A stretch of 64,000 bases of DNA from Streptomyces panaciradicis. Lineage in GTDB: Bacteria > Actinomycetota > Actinomycetes > Streptomycetales > Streptomycetaceae. Within the stretch, counting starts at the first letter, position 1. Every line of letters starts with the position of its first letter. This document shows positions 1 through 8,829 of this stretch, piece by piece. A program made the translations under genes and the position numbers. The stretch spans positions 1 through 64,000 of the forward strand of contig NZ_JAMGBF010000013.1 in the NCBI RefSeq assembly GCF_023516615.1, written 5' to 3'. The notes below the pieces were generated by a model that had not been told where the DNA came from, ran no database searches, and saw only the letters and a program-made list of their open reading frames with translations.

Positions 1-1449
1 GGTGGCGCCGCTGGGGGAGTCGAGGCAGCGCCCGGACTGCGGATTGCGCAGGGAGCCGTCGGCCTGCTGCACCCATTTCTGGCCGCCGACGCCGTTGCAG
101 TCCCACAGTTCGAGCTTGGCTCCGCCCGTCGTGCCGTTGTTCTCGATGTCGAGGCAGCGGCCGAGGGTGGAGAGGGAGCCGTCGGGGTTGTGGGTCCAGT
201 GCTGGTCCTCGGCGTAGGTCTGGCAGTCCCACAGCGGCACGGCGGCGCCGTTGACGCCTGAGTCGTCGGCGGCCACGTCCATGCACTTGCCGCCCGGTCC
301 GGTGACGATGCCCTGTGGCCCGTTCGGGACGTCGGTCTCGCCGCTGTAGCCGACGGAGGTGATGTTGGCCTGTACGGCGTTCTCTGCGGCGTCGGTGGGA
401 TAGCCGGAGACCATGACGCCTTCGAAGAACGTGCCCCGGTTCCAGTTGCTGTTGTCGCCGCCGATGCCCAGGATGATGCCGCCCTCCTGGTGCATGGGCT
501 GGTAGCCGCCCCGGGTGGGCAGCGCCCCGTCCCACCAGGTGGTCAGGCCGCCGGACTGAGCGTCGCCGCCCTTGAGTGCGTATCTGGTCTGCCCGTTGTT
601 CTTCAGGACGGCGGTGACGAAGGTCGACTTGTTTCCCAGGTTGGCGGTGTTGGAGCCGTTGTCGCCCTGGAACATGCCGTTCTCCAGGTCCGCCTCGATC
701 CACGGACCGGTTCCGGTGCAGGGGGCGAAGTAGCAGGTGGTGGCGATGGATACGGCGTCCATGTGCCCGTTGCCGGTGTCGGCCGGGGTGCTTTCTGCGT
801 TGCCGTAGTCGAAGCAGCAGGCGGAGCCCACGTGGGTGCCGCTGGCCACCATGTAGGCCCCTTCGGGCCGGCCGTTGACGGCGACGCCGGAGGCGACACC
901 GGTGTAGCGGTAGCCGACGCCGGGCGAGATCCACAGGCCGTACACCTTGTGGCCGCCCGCGCTGACGGAGATCTCGGAGGCGTCGGCACCGCGGTCGGCG
1001 CCCGTGCCGGCGGTTCCGGCGGGGCCGGGGGTGAGGTCGTTGTGGCGGCCGCTCTGGTCGTAGATCTTCGTGATGCGACAGCCGCCGCTCGTGGCGCAGA
1101 AGGCGTCCTGGGCCCCCGCGTCGGCGTAACCGCCCTGCGCGAGCAGGCCGATGTCGGTGGTGGCTCCGTCGGAGACGCGGGTCACCTGGTAGAGCGGTCC
1201 GTTGTACGAGGACAGCAGGGCGCGGGTGACACTGTGCGCGGCCACACACGGGGTGCCGGCCGCGGCGTAGATGTCGCACGGGAGGGAACCGGCCGCCACG
1301 GAGGCGGCGGGGAAACCGAGCAGGGCGCCGAGGGCGAGGACCAACGCGCTCAGCATGGTGGCCGCGGACCGCCAGGGTGCACACGCTGGGCGCGGAACCG
1401 TTGTTGGCGGGTGCATGACAGTCCGAGACGCAGGACGGGAACTGTGCAT
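1..1449 (-). CDS. GH54 alpha-L-arabinofuranosidase with ricin-type lectin domain (partial, runs off left edge)
   Basis: Secreted enzyme expected to release arabinofuranose from arabinoxylan or arabinan. Only the first 483 residues are in the window; the frame is still open at base 1. Residues 1-54 form a long signal peptide (hydrophobic core about 32-45). Residues 56-365 match the AbfB/GH54 catalytic domain, with vicinal cysteines 211-212 (SACCFDYGNAE), likely nucleophile E219 and acid/base D332 in LGIGGDNSNW. From about residue 380 a ricin-B (CBM13) lectin domain begins, with repeated W/C/Q-x-W motifs, in place of the CBM42 usual for fungal AbfB. The ATG is preceded by AAGGGA. An alternative start is Met32. 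Family assignment is from recognised motifs; substrate is inferred. Confidence 0.88.
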   Translation of the reverse strand, partial: MHSSRPASRTVMHPPTTVPRPACAPWRSAATMLSALVLALGALLGFPAASVAAGSLPCDIYAAAGTPCVAAHSVTRALLSSYNGPLYQVTRVSDGATTDIGLLAQGGYADAGAQDAFCATSGGCRITKIYDQSGRHNDLTPGPAGTAGTGADRGADASEISVSAGGHKVYGLWISPGVGYRYTGVASGVAVNGRPEGAYMVASGTHVGSACCFDYGNAESTPADTGNGHMDAVSIATTCYFAPCTGTGPWIEADLENGMFQGDNGSNTANLGNKSTFVTAVLKNNGQTRYALKGGDAQSGGLTTWWDGALPTRGGYQPMHQEGGIILGIGGDNSNWNRGTFFEGVMVSGYPTDAAENAVQANITSVGYSGETDVPNGPQGIVTGPGGKCMDVAADDSGVNGAAVPLWDCQTYAEDQHWTHNPDGSLSTLGRCLDIENNGTTGGAKLELWDCNGVGGQKWVQQADGSLRNPQSGRCLDSPSGAT

Positions 1450-1529
1450 GGGAGTCCCTTCGATGCTCGACGAGCGGGGGTGGACGCACCGTTGGCATGA
1501 CGGTGCGACTCTTCGATCGGCACGCCCGG

Positions 1530-1558
1530 AACCTACGCACGCTGTTCGAGAAGGTCAA
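1530..1558 (-). promoter_or_regulatory. Predicted promoter of the GH54 gene
   Basis: On the minus strand TTGACC (1558-1553) and TAGGTT (1535-1530) are separated by exactly 17 bases, a good match to a housekeeping-type promoter. It would give a leader of roughly 75 bases before the ATG at 1449. Prediction from pattern only. Confidence 0.5.
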
Positions 1559-1571
1559 TATTTGTTGCCTT

Positions 1572-1589
1572 TTTTGGTACAGACCAAAA
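1572..1589. promoter_or_regulatory. Perfect 7-bp inverted repeat, GntR/DasR-like operator
   Basis: TTTTGGTACAGACCAAAA has two perfect 7-base arms around a 4-base spacer in an AT-rich patch directly upstream of the predicted -35 box of the GH54 gene. Its core on the minus strand, TGGTCTGTACCA, matches the DasR-type element TGGTCTAGACCA at 10 of 12 positions. This suggests control by a GntR/HutC-type sugar regulator; which one is unknown. Confidence 0.5.
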
Positions 1590-1926
1590 GAAGGGTGGCA
1601 AGGACGTCGGCTGCCGTACGTAGTTGACCGCAGGCGTCGAGCCGCAGGGGTACTGCGCCATGGGATTCGTGTTCTTCATGACGCTGCCCGGGCTGGTCAC
1701 CGGGTTCGAGCAGCTGCACGCGAGTCTTTCGCCCGGCAAGCAGACCGAGTTGAAGGAGCGGCGGTCGGCCCTGGTCATGCCGGACGGCGAGGACGACGGA
1801 GCTCCGCCGAACAGGACCACGGTGGACCTGGACGGAGGAACCGCGGTCGTCCGGATGCCTCGCCGGGAGCCGATGAGGCAACACCCCGAGGGGTGCGGGG
1901 TGCACGGTGGCGGGGCCACGGTGGCC

Positions 1927-1957
1927 CACTCGACCAGGGCGCGGGTCTGGTCGAGTG
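1927..1957 (-). terminator. Hairpin terminator after the 2029-2679 gene
   Basis: Perfect 11-base stem CACTCGACCAG / CTGGTCGAGTG with a 9-base loop, about 70 bases beyond the stop of the leftward gene. There is no U-tract, as is common in Streptomyces. Confidence 0.6.
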
Positions 1958-2028
1958 CGGCTGTGCATGGGCCTTCCGCGCGGCACCGGGATCACAGGGC
2001 AGCCGCCGAAGCGGCTCCCCGACGGTGG

Positions 2029-2679
2029 TCAGGCTGGCTGCTGTTCCTCCTGCTCACCCTGCTGAGCGGGCTCGGAGCTCTCCGGGGTGGTGTAGAAGAC
2101 GGACCTGCCCTGCTTGGTGCGCTGGGCCTGGTTCTTGGCCACGAGCCCTTCGAGGGTGAGGCGCACGATCTTGGCCTTGAACTCGCGCTCGGGGTGCTGC
2201 TGTTCCAGGGAGGTGGCGATCTCGGCGGCGGAGCGGGGCTCGTTGAGTCCGGCCAGGTGTTCGCGGACGAGATCGACGAGCTTGGTCGACGGTGCCTGAG
2301 CGGCCGGTGACGCGGCGGCACTCTTCTTGGCCGCTCGCTTGCGGGCCGGGGCAGCGGACTTGCGGGCCGGGGCGGAGGACTTGCGGGCCCGGGCCGGCTT
2401 GGCCGCGGCCGGTGCGGCTGATGTCTTGCGCTTGCGGGGAGCGGGCACCGCCGCGACGGCCTCCGGCTCCGGCTCGACGGCTGCCGCCGGGCCCCCGAGA
2501 GCCTGCTGGATGTTCACAAGGACCGTCTGGTCCTGCTGCAGGGCGGTCAACTGCGCCTGCAGTGCCTCGATCTCGCCCTGGACGCGCTCCTGCTCCTTGA
2601 GGTTGCGCTCAAGGTCGCCGGCCACCTGCGTGCTGTACTGCGAGGTCAACTCGGTGGTGTTGGTTGTGGTTTCGGACAT
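2029..2679 (-). CDS. Coiled-coil, lysine/alanine-rich putative DNA-binding regulatory protein
   Basis: 216-residue protein in three parts: a predicted coiled coil (about 18-60, Glu/Gln/Leu-rich heptads), a histone-H1-like segment rich in Lys, Arg, Ala and Pro (80-130), and a compact C-terminal domain (131-200, starting STKLVDLVREHLAGL) that resembles a winged helix. The basic tail and winged-helix look suggest DNA or nucleoid binding; the precise family is not recognised. The start is the ATG of MSETTTNTTEL, with GGAAAGG upstream; a GTG three codons earlier is also possible. It stands alone, followed by a hairpin terminator at 1927-1957. Confidence 0.75.
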   Translation of the reverse strand: MSETTTNTTELTSQYSTQVAGDLERNLKEQERVQGEIEALQAQLTALQQDQTVLVNIQQALGGPAAAVEPEPEAVAAVPAPRKRKTSAAPAAAKPARARKSSAPARKSAAPARKRAAKKSAAASPAAQAPSTKLVDLVREHLAGLNEPRSAAEIATSLEQQHPEREFKAKIVRLTLEGLVAKNQAQRTKQGRSVFYTTPESSEPAQQGEQEEQQPA

Positions 2680-3358
2680 CGTGCTCACACCCTTTCCCTG
2701 GCGCCACGGCCGGTGGGTAGCAGGCTGCGGCATGTGCGGAATTTCATGCGTGTGCTGTTCATCCTGATAGCCAGGTTCGCGGCAGCCGTTACTGCTGCAC
2801 ACCTGTGTCTTAGCGATAGTACGGAAGACATGCGCATTGTTCTCCACTGCATGGCTGAAATTCAACAAATGGGGTGGTGGCCGCGGTCGAGGAGCGGAGC
2901 TGTGTGCGGCGGGGCACATGTCGTGCGGCAGGCGAGGCAGCGAGACAGACAGCATCTGCCGGCCGACTCGGCGCCTGTCTCGCCGAGCACGAGCGGAGGT
3001 CGACCGCGACAAAGAAGCGGCACTGAGCAAGGGCTCCTCAGGAAGACCCAGGTGACCGGAATTCCGCTCCTGCATCCCGGCCCGCGATCCTGATCCACCC
3101 GGAAACGGGCACCCATCGGGCACGTCTCGGTCCGCTTGCAGTCACCCGGCCCCCCTTCCCCGACGCGTTCCGCCGCGGCGAGCAGGGAATCCGTGTCCGG
3201 CGAGACGGTCACATTCGGTCACGAACTTCGTTACGACGAACCTGGTCAGTAGCCGCTGTCCCCTTGTAGAAATTTGGCCACCGGAGCCCGAACGGGACGG
3301 GCTCGGGGATCGGCCCACTCGGGCACATCATGCGGAGCCGTGGAACGGAGGTGTCGCC
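2680..3358. other. 679-base intergenic region between divergent genes
   Basis: Contains the promoter regions of the leftward 2029 gene and the rightward DeoR gene. An AT-richer patch lies at about 2745-2885. Apart from a small palindrome at 3227-3240, no supported gene or RNA was seen; open frames here lack ribosome sites and typical codon bias. Confidence 0.5.
3227..3240. promoter_or_regulatory. Palindrome upstream of the DeoR gene, possible autoregulatory operator
   Basis: TTCGTTACGACGAA has 5-base arms (TTCGT/ACGAA) and a 4-base centre, 119 bases before the DeoR start. DeoR-type regulators often autoregulate through such short repeats; the assignment is inference. Confidence 0.3.
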
Positions 3359-4120
3359 GTGGACACCGAGGAACGAAGACGGGGAATCCTGGAGACGGCA
3401 CGCCGTGACGGATCCGTCGACGTCGGGCAGCTCGCCGTAGAGCTGCGGGTCTCCAAGGAGACCGTGAGGCGAGACCTCAACGCACTGGAGAGGCACGGGC
3501 TCGTCCGCCGTACGCACGGCGGCGCACACCCCGTGGAGAGCGCGGGCTTCGAGACGACGCTCGCCTTCCGCACCACCATGCACGTCCCCGAGAAGTCCAG
3601 GATCGCCGGCGCCGCGGTCGAACTCCTCGGTGACGCCGAGACCGTGTACATCGACGAGGGCTACACCCCGCAGCTCATCGCCGCCGCCCTGCCCCGCGAC
3701 CGGCCACTGACCGTGGTCACTGCCTCGTTGTCCACCGCCGGCGCCCTGGCGGCCGCCGAGAACATCAACGTGCTGCTGCTCGGCGGCCGGGTCCGCGGCG
3801 GGACGCTGGCCACCGTCGACCACTGGGCCACCCGCATGCTGTCCGGCTTCGCCATCGACCTGGCGTTCGTCGGCGCGAACGGCATCTCCCGCCAGTACGG
3901 ACTCACCACTCCCGACCCCGCCGTCGGCGCCTTGAAGGCCGAGGTCATGCGGGTCGCCAAACGCCGGGTGTTCTCCGGCGTCCACACCAAGTTCGGTGCC
4001 GTCAGCTTCTGCCGTTTCGCGCAGGTCACCGACTTCGAGGCCATCGTCACCGACACGGGACTGCACAGTTCCGAGGCCCGCCACTACGCACTGCTGGGTC
4101 CCCAGGTCATCCAGGCCTGA
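3359..4120 (+). CDS. DeoR/GlpR-family transcriptional regulator
   Basis: 253-residue regulator of sugar or polyol catabolism. The N-terminal winged helix-turn-helix (about residues 5-57) holds the recognition segment VSKETVRRDLNAL, the classic DeoR signature; the rest (70-250) is the ISOCOT-like sensor domain with DEGYTP and the late GVHTKFGAVSF region, expected to bind a phosphorylated sugar. The GTG start has ACGGAGG six bases upstream. It lies 81 bases before, and in the same direction as, the uptake operon at 4202-8477, so it is the likely local repressor. Ligand unknown. Confidence 0.9.
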   Translation: MDTEERRRGILETARRDGSVDVGQLAVELRVSKETVRRDLNALERHGLVRRTHGGAHPVESAGFETTLAFRTTMHVPEKSRIAGAAVELLGDAETVYIDEGYTPQLIAAALPRDRPLTVVTASLSTAGALAAAENINVLLLGGRVRGGTLATVDHWATRMLSGFAIDLAFVGANGISRQYGLTTPDPAVGALKAEVMRVAKRRVFSGVHTKFGAVSFCRFAQVTDFEAIVTDTGLHSSEARHYALLGPQVIQA

Positions 4121-4201
4121 GCCGCAGCCCATCCCTCGTCCATCCCACCCCGCAAGGCCGGGGCGTGGTTCCCCATGCCCTCGAACACCCTGGAGTCAGT
4201 C

Positions 4202-5560
4202 ATGCGTACACGGAGAATGGTTCATGTTCTCGCCACGGCCACGGCCGCCGGCTCACTGCTGGTCGCCTGCAGCGGCGCGGGTGGTTCGTCGAGTTCCGGT
4301 GGCGGCGGCAAGAGCATCAACGTGCTGATGGTGGGCAACCCGCAGATGGAGGACATCGCCAAGCTGACCAAGAGCACGTTCACCAAGGACACCGGCATCA
4401 AGGTCAACTTCACGATCCTTCCCGAGAACGAACTGCGCGACAAGGTCACCCAGGACATCGCCACCCAGGCCGGCCAGTACGACGTCGCCACCATCGGCGC
4501 CTACGAGGTGCCGATCTGGACCAAGAACGGCTGGCTGCACGAGCTCGGCTCCTACGCCGACAAGGACGCCGGCTTCGACAAGGCCGACCTGCTCAAGCCG
4601 ATTGTCACCTCCCTCTCCGGCGCCGACGGCAAGCTGTACGCCCTGCCGTTCTACGGCGAGTCGTCGTTCCTGATGTACAACAAGGACGTCATGAGGTCGA
4701 AGGGCGTCACGGTGCCCGAGCACCCCACCTGGCAGCAGATCGCGGACATCGCGGCGAAGGTCGACGGTGCCGAGCCCGGCATGCGGGGCATCTGCCTGCG
4801 TGGTCTGGCCGGCTGGGGCGAACTCGGCGCACCGCTGACCACCGTGGTCAACACCTTCGGCGGCACCTGGTTCACGAAGGACTGGAAGGCGCAGGTGGAC
4901 AGCCCCGCCTTCAAGAAGGCCACCAACTTCTACGTGGACCTGGTCAAGAAGCACGGCGAGGCGGGCGCGGCGCAGTCGGGCTTCACCGAGTGCCTGAACG
5001 CCATGAGCCAGAAGAAGGTCGCCATGTGGTACGACGCCACCAGCGCCGCCGGGTCCCTGGAGGACCCCGCCTCCAGCAAGATCGCCGGTCACGTCGGCTA
5101 CGCCTACGCCCCGACCGCCCAGACCAAGAGCAGCGGCTGGCTGTGGAGTTGGGCCTGGGCCATGCCCAAGACCACCAAGAACGCGGACGCCGCGGCGAAG
5201 TTCATGCTGTGGGCAAGCAGCAAGAAGTACGAGAACCTGGTCGGCCAGAAGCTGGGCTGGGCCCGGGTTCCCTCCGGCAAGCGGGCCAGCACGTACGCGA
5301 TCCCGCAGTACCAGAAGGCCGCCGGGTCGTTCGGTGACATCACGCTGAAGTCGATCGAGGGTGCCGACCCGGCCAACCCGGGCGTCCAGCCCCGCCCGAC
5401 GGTCGGTGTCCAGTACGTGGCCATCCCGGAGTTCCAGGACCTGGGCACGAAGGTCACCCAGGAGATCTCCGCCGCCATCGCCGGCAAGACCAGCGTGGAC
5501 ACGGCACTGAAGGACGGCCAGAAGCTCGCCGCGGACGTCGCCGAGAACTACCAGAAGTGA
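4202..5560 (+). CDS. Sugar/polyol ABC transporter, substrate-binding lipoprotein
   Basis: 452-residue extracellular solute-binding protein of the family-1 (MalE/SmoE-like) type. The start chosen is the ATG of MRTRRMVHVL with GGAG six bases upstream; a frame-compatible ATG at 4175 lacks a ribosome site. A lipoprotein signal ends at LLVACSG with the lipid-anchored Cys23. The body has typical features such as GQYDVATIGAYE and aromatic residues in WLWSWAWAMPKTTKNADAA. Followed by two permeases and a zinc dehydrogenase, a layout seen for mannitol/sorbitol uptake operons. The polyol assignment is inferred from the dehydrogenase neighbour. Confidence 0.9.
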   Translation: MRTRRMVHVLATATAAGSLLVACSGAGGSSSSGGGGKSINVLMVGNPQMEDIAKLTKSTFTKDTGIKVNFTILPENELRDKVTQDIATQAGQYDVATIGAYEVPIWTKNGWLHELGSYADKDAGFDKADLLKPIVTSLSGADGKLYALPFYGESSFLMYNKDVMRSKGVTVPEHPTWQQIADIAAKVDGAEPGMRGICLRGLAGWGELGAPLTTVVNTFGGTWFTKDWKAQVDSPAFKKATNFYVDLVKKHGEAGAAQSGFTECLNAMSQKKVAMWYDATSAAGSLEDPASSKIAGHVGYAYAPTAQTKSSGWLWSWAWAMPKTTKNADAAAKFMLWASSKKYENLVGQKLGWARVPSGKRASTYAIPQYQKAAGSFGDITLKSIEGADPANPGVQPRPTVGVQYVAIPEFQDLGTKVTQEISAAIAGKTSVDTALKDGQKLAADVAENYQK

Positions 5561-5638
5561 CCTCGACCGCCCGGCCGGACCTCCCCCCGGCCGGGCACCG
5601 CTTCCCCCATTCCGGCCGTCCCGGCAGAGGAACCCTCC

Positions 5639-6598
5639 ATGACCACGCTCACCGCCCCACCCAAGACAGCTCCACCTCCCGTCCGTCCCCGCGCCTCCCG
5701 GAGCGCCGGCGCCTGGAAGCGCCGCTTCCCGCTGCTGCCCGCGCTGATCTTCACGATCGTCGTGACCCAACTGCCCTTCGTGGCAACCCTGGTGATCTCC
5801 ACCCTGCAGTGGAACATCCTCAAGCCGGGCGAGCGGCACTTCGTCGGCCTGTCCAACTTCACGTTCGTCTTCACCGACGAGCGGCTGCGCACCGCGGTCC
5901 TCAACACCATCGTCCTGACCGCGTCGGTGGTGCTCATCAGCGTGCTCCTCGGCCTCGGTCTGGCGATGCTGCTGGACCGGCGGTTCGCCGGCCGCGGCCT
6001 GGCACGGACGATGCTCATCGCTCCGTTCCTGGTCATGCCGGTCGCGGCGGCGCTGCTGTGGAAGCACGCGATCTACAACCCCGACTACGGCCTGCTCAAC
6101 GGCACCCTGAACGCCGTATGGCGACTGTTCGGAGCCGCCAACGGTCCCACGGTCGACTGGGTCTCGTCGTACCCCATGCCCGCCGTCGTCATCTCCCTGG
6201 TCTGGCAGTGGACGCCGTTCATGATGCTGATCCTGCTGGCCGGTCTGCAGGCCCAGCCCGGTGACGTGCTCGAAGCGGCCCGTATGGACGGGGCCTCGGC
6301 GACGCAGACCTTCCGCCACATCACGCTGCCGCATCTGCGCCAGTACATCGAACTGGGCGTCCTGCTCGGCACCATCTACGTCGTGCAGACCTTCGACGCG
6401 GTCTACACGATCACCCAGGGTGGCCCCGGTTCCCAGACCACGAACCTGCCCTACGAGATCTACCTGACCATGTTCCGCAAGTACGAGTACGGCCAGGCGG
6501 CCGCCGCCGGTGTCGTCGTCGTCCTCGGCTCGATCGTGATCGCGACCTTCGCACTGCGCACGATCGCGTCCCTGTTCCGCGAGGAGGTGTCCCGATGA
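5639..6598 (+). CDS. Sugar/polyol ABC transporter permease, MalF type
   Basis: 319-residue inner-membrane subunit with about six hydrophobic helices and the binding-protein-dependent permease signature EAARMDGASATQTF (about residue 220), which contacts the ATPase. Starts with ATG after AGAGGA. It is 78 bases downstream of the binding protein and its stop overlaps the next permease by four bases (ATGA), so the two are translationally coupled. No ATP-binding subunit is encoded nearby; a shared MsiK-type ATPase elsewhere is likely. Confidence 0.9.
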   Translation: MTTLTAPPKTAPPPVRPRASRSAGAWKRRFPLLPALIFTIVVTQLPFVATLVISTLQWNILKPGERHFVGLSNFTFVFTDERLRTAVLNTIVLTASVVLISVLLGLGLAMLLDRRFAGRGLARTMLIAPFLVMPVAAALLWKHAIYNPDYGLLNGTLNAVWRLFGAANGPTVDWVSSYPMPAVVISLVWQWTPFMMLILLAGLQAQPGDVLEAARMDGASATQTFRHITLPHLRQYIELGVLLGTIYVVQTFDAVYTITQGGPGSQTTNLPYEIYLTMFRKYEYGQAAAAGVVVVLGSIVIATFALRTIASLFREEVSR

Positions 6599-7491
6599 CC
6601 GCTCACGCAGCGACAGCCGCGCCCGGTGCTCCCGGCGCGCGGCTGAGGAAACTCGTCCGCCGCCGTGACGACCATGGCGACGCGCCGAGACTGTCCCCGC
6701 TGTGGACCTTCGTGGCCTGGCTCGCCACGCTGGCGTTCTTCGCGCCCGTGGCCTGGATGGTGCTCACCTCCTTCCACCAGGAGGCGGACGCGGCCACCAA
6801 CCCGCCGAGCCTCCTCGCACCTCTCACCTTCGACCAGTACAAGCTGCTGTTCAGCCGGGACATCACCCCGTTTCTGCTCAACTCGGCCATGGCCAGCGTC
6901 ATTTCGACCCTGCTGGTCCTCGCCCTGGCGGTGCCGACGGCCTACGCGCTGTCCATCAAGCCGGTGCGGAAGTGGACGGACGTGATGTTCTTCTTCCTGT
7001 CCACCAAGTTCCTCCCGGCCATCGCCGCCCTGCTGCCGGTGTACCTGATCGTCAAGGACGCCGGGATGCTCGACAACGTCTGGACACTGATCGTCCTCTA
7101 CACCGCCATGAACCTTCCGATCGCGGTGTGGATGATGCGTTCCTTCCTCGCCGAGGTCCCGAAGGAGATCCTGGAGGCCGCCGAGGTCGACGGCGCCAAC
7201 CTGCTCACCGTGCTGTGGCGGATCGTCGCCCCGGTCGCCATGCCCGGGCTGGCCGCCACGGCGCTGATCTGCTTCATCTTCAGCTGGAACGAGTTCATGT
7301 TCGCCGTCAACCTCACCGCCACCAACGCCTCCACCGCGCCGGTGTTCCTGGTCGGCTTCATCACCAGCGAAGGCCTCTTCCTCGCCCGGCTGTGCGCCGC
7401 CGCCACGCTGGTGTCCCTGCCCGTGCTCATCGCCGGTTTCGCCGCCCAGGACAAACTGGTCCGCGGCCTGTCCCTAGGAGCAGTCAAGTGA
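6595..7491 (+). CDS. Sugar/polyol ABC transporter permease, MalG type
   Basis: 298-residue membrane subunit partnering the preceding permease. Six hydrophobic helices and the EAA-loop motif EAAEVDGANLLTVLW (about 195-210) mark it as MalG-like. The start overlaps the upstream stop (ATGA) and its own stop overlaps the dehydrogenase start (GTGA), giving a tight operon. Substrate is inferred as a polyol from the dehydrogenase that follows. Confidence 0.9.
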   Translation: MTAHAATAAPGAPGARLRKLVRRRDDHGDAPRLSPLWTFVAWLATLAFFAPVAWMVLTSFHQEADAATNPPSLLAPLTFDQYKLLFSRDITPFLLNSAMASVISTLLVLALAVPTAYALSIKPVRKWTDVMFFFLSTKFLPAIAALLPVYLIVKDAGMLDNVWTLIVLYTAMNLPIAVWMMRSFLAEVPKEILEAAEVDGANLLTVLWRIVAPVAMPGLAATALICFIFSWNEFMFAVNLTATNASTAPVFLVGFITSEGLFLARLCAAATLVSLPVLIAGFAAQDKLVRGLSLGAVK

Positions 7492-8477
7492 AAGCCGCCG
7501 TCATCGAAGCCCCCGGCCAGGTCACCGTCACCACGGTGCCCGACCCCACCCCCGGGCCGCGCGACGTCGTGGTCGACGTGGCGGCCTGCGGGCTGTGCGG
7601 AACGGATCTGCACATCCTGCAGGGGGAGTTCGCACCGACCCTGCCCGTCGTCCCGGGCCATGAGTTCGCCGGCGAGGTCGTCGGGCTCGGCAGCGAGGTC
7701 ACCGAACTCGCCCTCGGCGACCGGGTCGCGGTCGACCCCTCGCTGTACTGCAACGAGTGCCGATACTGCCGGGCCGGCCGCAACAACCTCTGCGACCGCT
7801 GGCAGGCGATCGGCGTGACCGTGGCGGGCGGCGCCGCCGAGTACGCCGTGGCTCCGGTCGCCAACTGCGTACGACTGCCCGAGCATGTCGATGTCCAGGA
7901 CGCGGCGCTCATCGAGCCCCTCTCCTGCGCCGTGCGCGGCTACGACGTCCTCAACAGCAGACTCGGCGCACACGTCCTGATCTACGGCAGCGGGACGATG
8001 GGCCTGATGATGCTGGAACTCGCCAAGCGCACCGGCGCCGCCTCGGTGGACGTCGTCGACCTCAACCCGGAGCGGCTGGCGACCGCCGAGAAGCTGGGCT
8101 GCTCCCAAGCAGCCGGGAACGCGGACGAGTTGGGGCGCGCGCAGGGCTGGGACGTGGTGGTCGACGCGACCGGCAACGCCGCCGCCATCCAGGACGGCCT
8201 GGAACGCGTCGCCAAGGCCGGTACCTTCCTGCAGTTCGGCGTCTCGGACTACGCGACGACGGCCACCATCTCGCCGTACCGCATCTACAACCAGGAGATC
8301 ACCATCACCGGTTCCATGGCCGTCCTGCACAGCTACGAGCGGGCGGCGGAACTCTTCGCCACGGGAGTACTCGACCCCCAGGTCTTCATCAGCCACCGCC
8401 TGCCCCTGACCCAGTACCCGCAGGCACTGGACCAGTTCGCGGCGGGCCAGGGCCGCAAGATCGTCGTAGTGCCGTAG
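7488..8477 (+). CDS. Zinc-dependent medium-chain alcohol dehydrogenase (sorbitol/polyol dehydrogenase-like)
   Basis: 329-residue cytoplasmic MDR enzyme, likely oxidising the imported polyol with NAD+. Visible features: catalytic zinc Cys in ACGLCGTDLH, zinc motif GHEFAGEVVG, the four-cysteine structural zinc loop in YCNECRYCRAGRNNLC, and the Rossmann segment GSGTMGLMMLELAK. GTG start with AGGAG upstream; the GTG overlaps the permease stop. Being the last gene of the uptake operon supports a catabolic role. L-iditol/sorbitol or related alditol is the best guess; the exact substrate cannot be read from sequence. Confidence 0.85.
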   Translation: MKAAVIEAPGQVTVTTVPDPTPGPRDVVVDVAACGLCGTDLHILQGEFAPTLPVVPGHEFAGEVVGLGSEVTELALGDRVAVDPSLYCNECRYCRAGRNNLCDRWQAIGVTVAGGAAEYAVAPVANCVRLPEHVDVQDAALIEPLSCAVRGYDVLNSRLGAHVLIYGSGTMGLMMLELAKRTGAASVDVVDLNPERLATAEKLGCSQAAGNADELGRAQGWDVVVDATGNAAAIQDGLERVAKAGTFLQFGVSDYATTATISPYRIYNQEITITGSMAVLHSYERAAELFATGVLDPQVFISHRLPLTQYPQALDQFAAGQGRKIVVVP

Positions 8478-8528
8478 TCCCTTGGCCGCACAGGTAGGGT
8501 GACCCACCTGTGCGACCAGGGGGGAACG

Positions 8529-8759
8529 TTGGCCGACGTAGTGCGCGTCATGGAGGCGCTGGCCGAGCAGGGTGTCACCGTGCTGTTCAAGGCAGACGCG
8601 GAGCGCATGCGCGACGGAGCCGGGCCTTGGACCTTCGTCGCGAGCGGCGCTCCTTTTCACGACGCCCTGCTCGTACGCACAGACGCCGCTTCGGTCGAAG
8701 CCTGCCTCGACATCTGCCTGCCGCAGCTGCGCAAGCGCGGACTGGTCGTCCCTGAGTGA
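8529..8759 (+). CDS. Small conserved protein of unknown function
   Basis: 76 residues from a TTG start with a strong GGGGGGAA ribosome site (MADVVRVMEALAEQGVTVLF). A GTG at 8499 would add ten residues but lacks a convincing site. The sequence has an alternating alpha/beta pattern and no signal peptide, membrane helix or known motif. It begins 51 bases after the dehydrogenase and may be read with that operon. Not recognised functionally. Confidence 0.6.
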   Translation: MADVVRVMEALAEQGVTVLFKADAERMRDGAGPWTFVASGAPFHDALLVRTDAASVEACLDICLPQLRKRGLVVPE

Positions 8760-8829
8760 GTTCGCCCCGGCCGACCGTCAGGTCCGCAGCTCCGTCGGTA
8801 TCCCGGGCCGGATCGAGATCGTCACGAGG

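Noticed and set aside
2862..3212. 116-residue minus-strand frame before the DeoR gene
   Set aside because: No homologous features, Cys/Pro-rich, no ribosome site.
4253..6334. 693-residue open frame on the minus strand across the uptake operon
   Set aside because: Antisense shadow of well-supported transporter genes; no ribosome site and repetitive Gly/Arg/Asp-rich sequence typical of GC-rich antisense frames.
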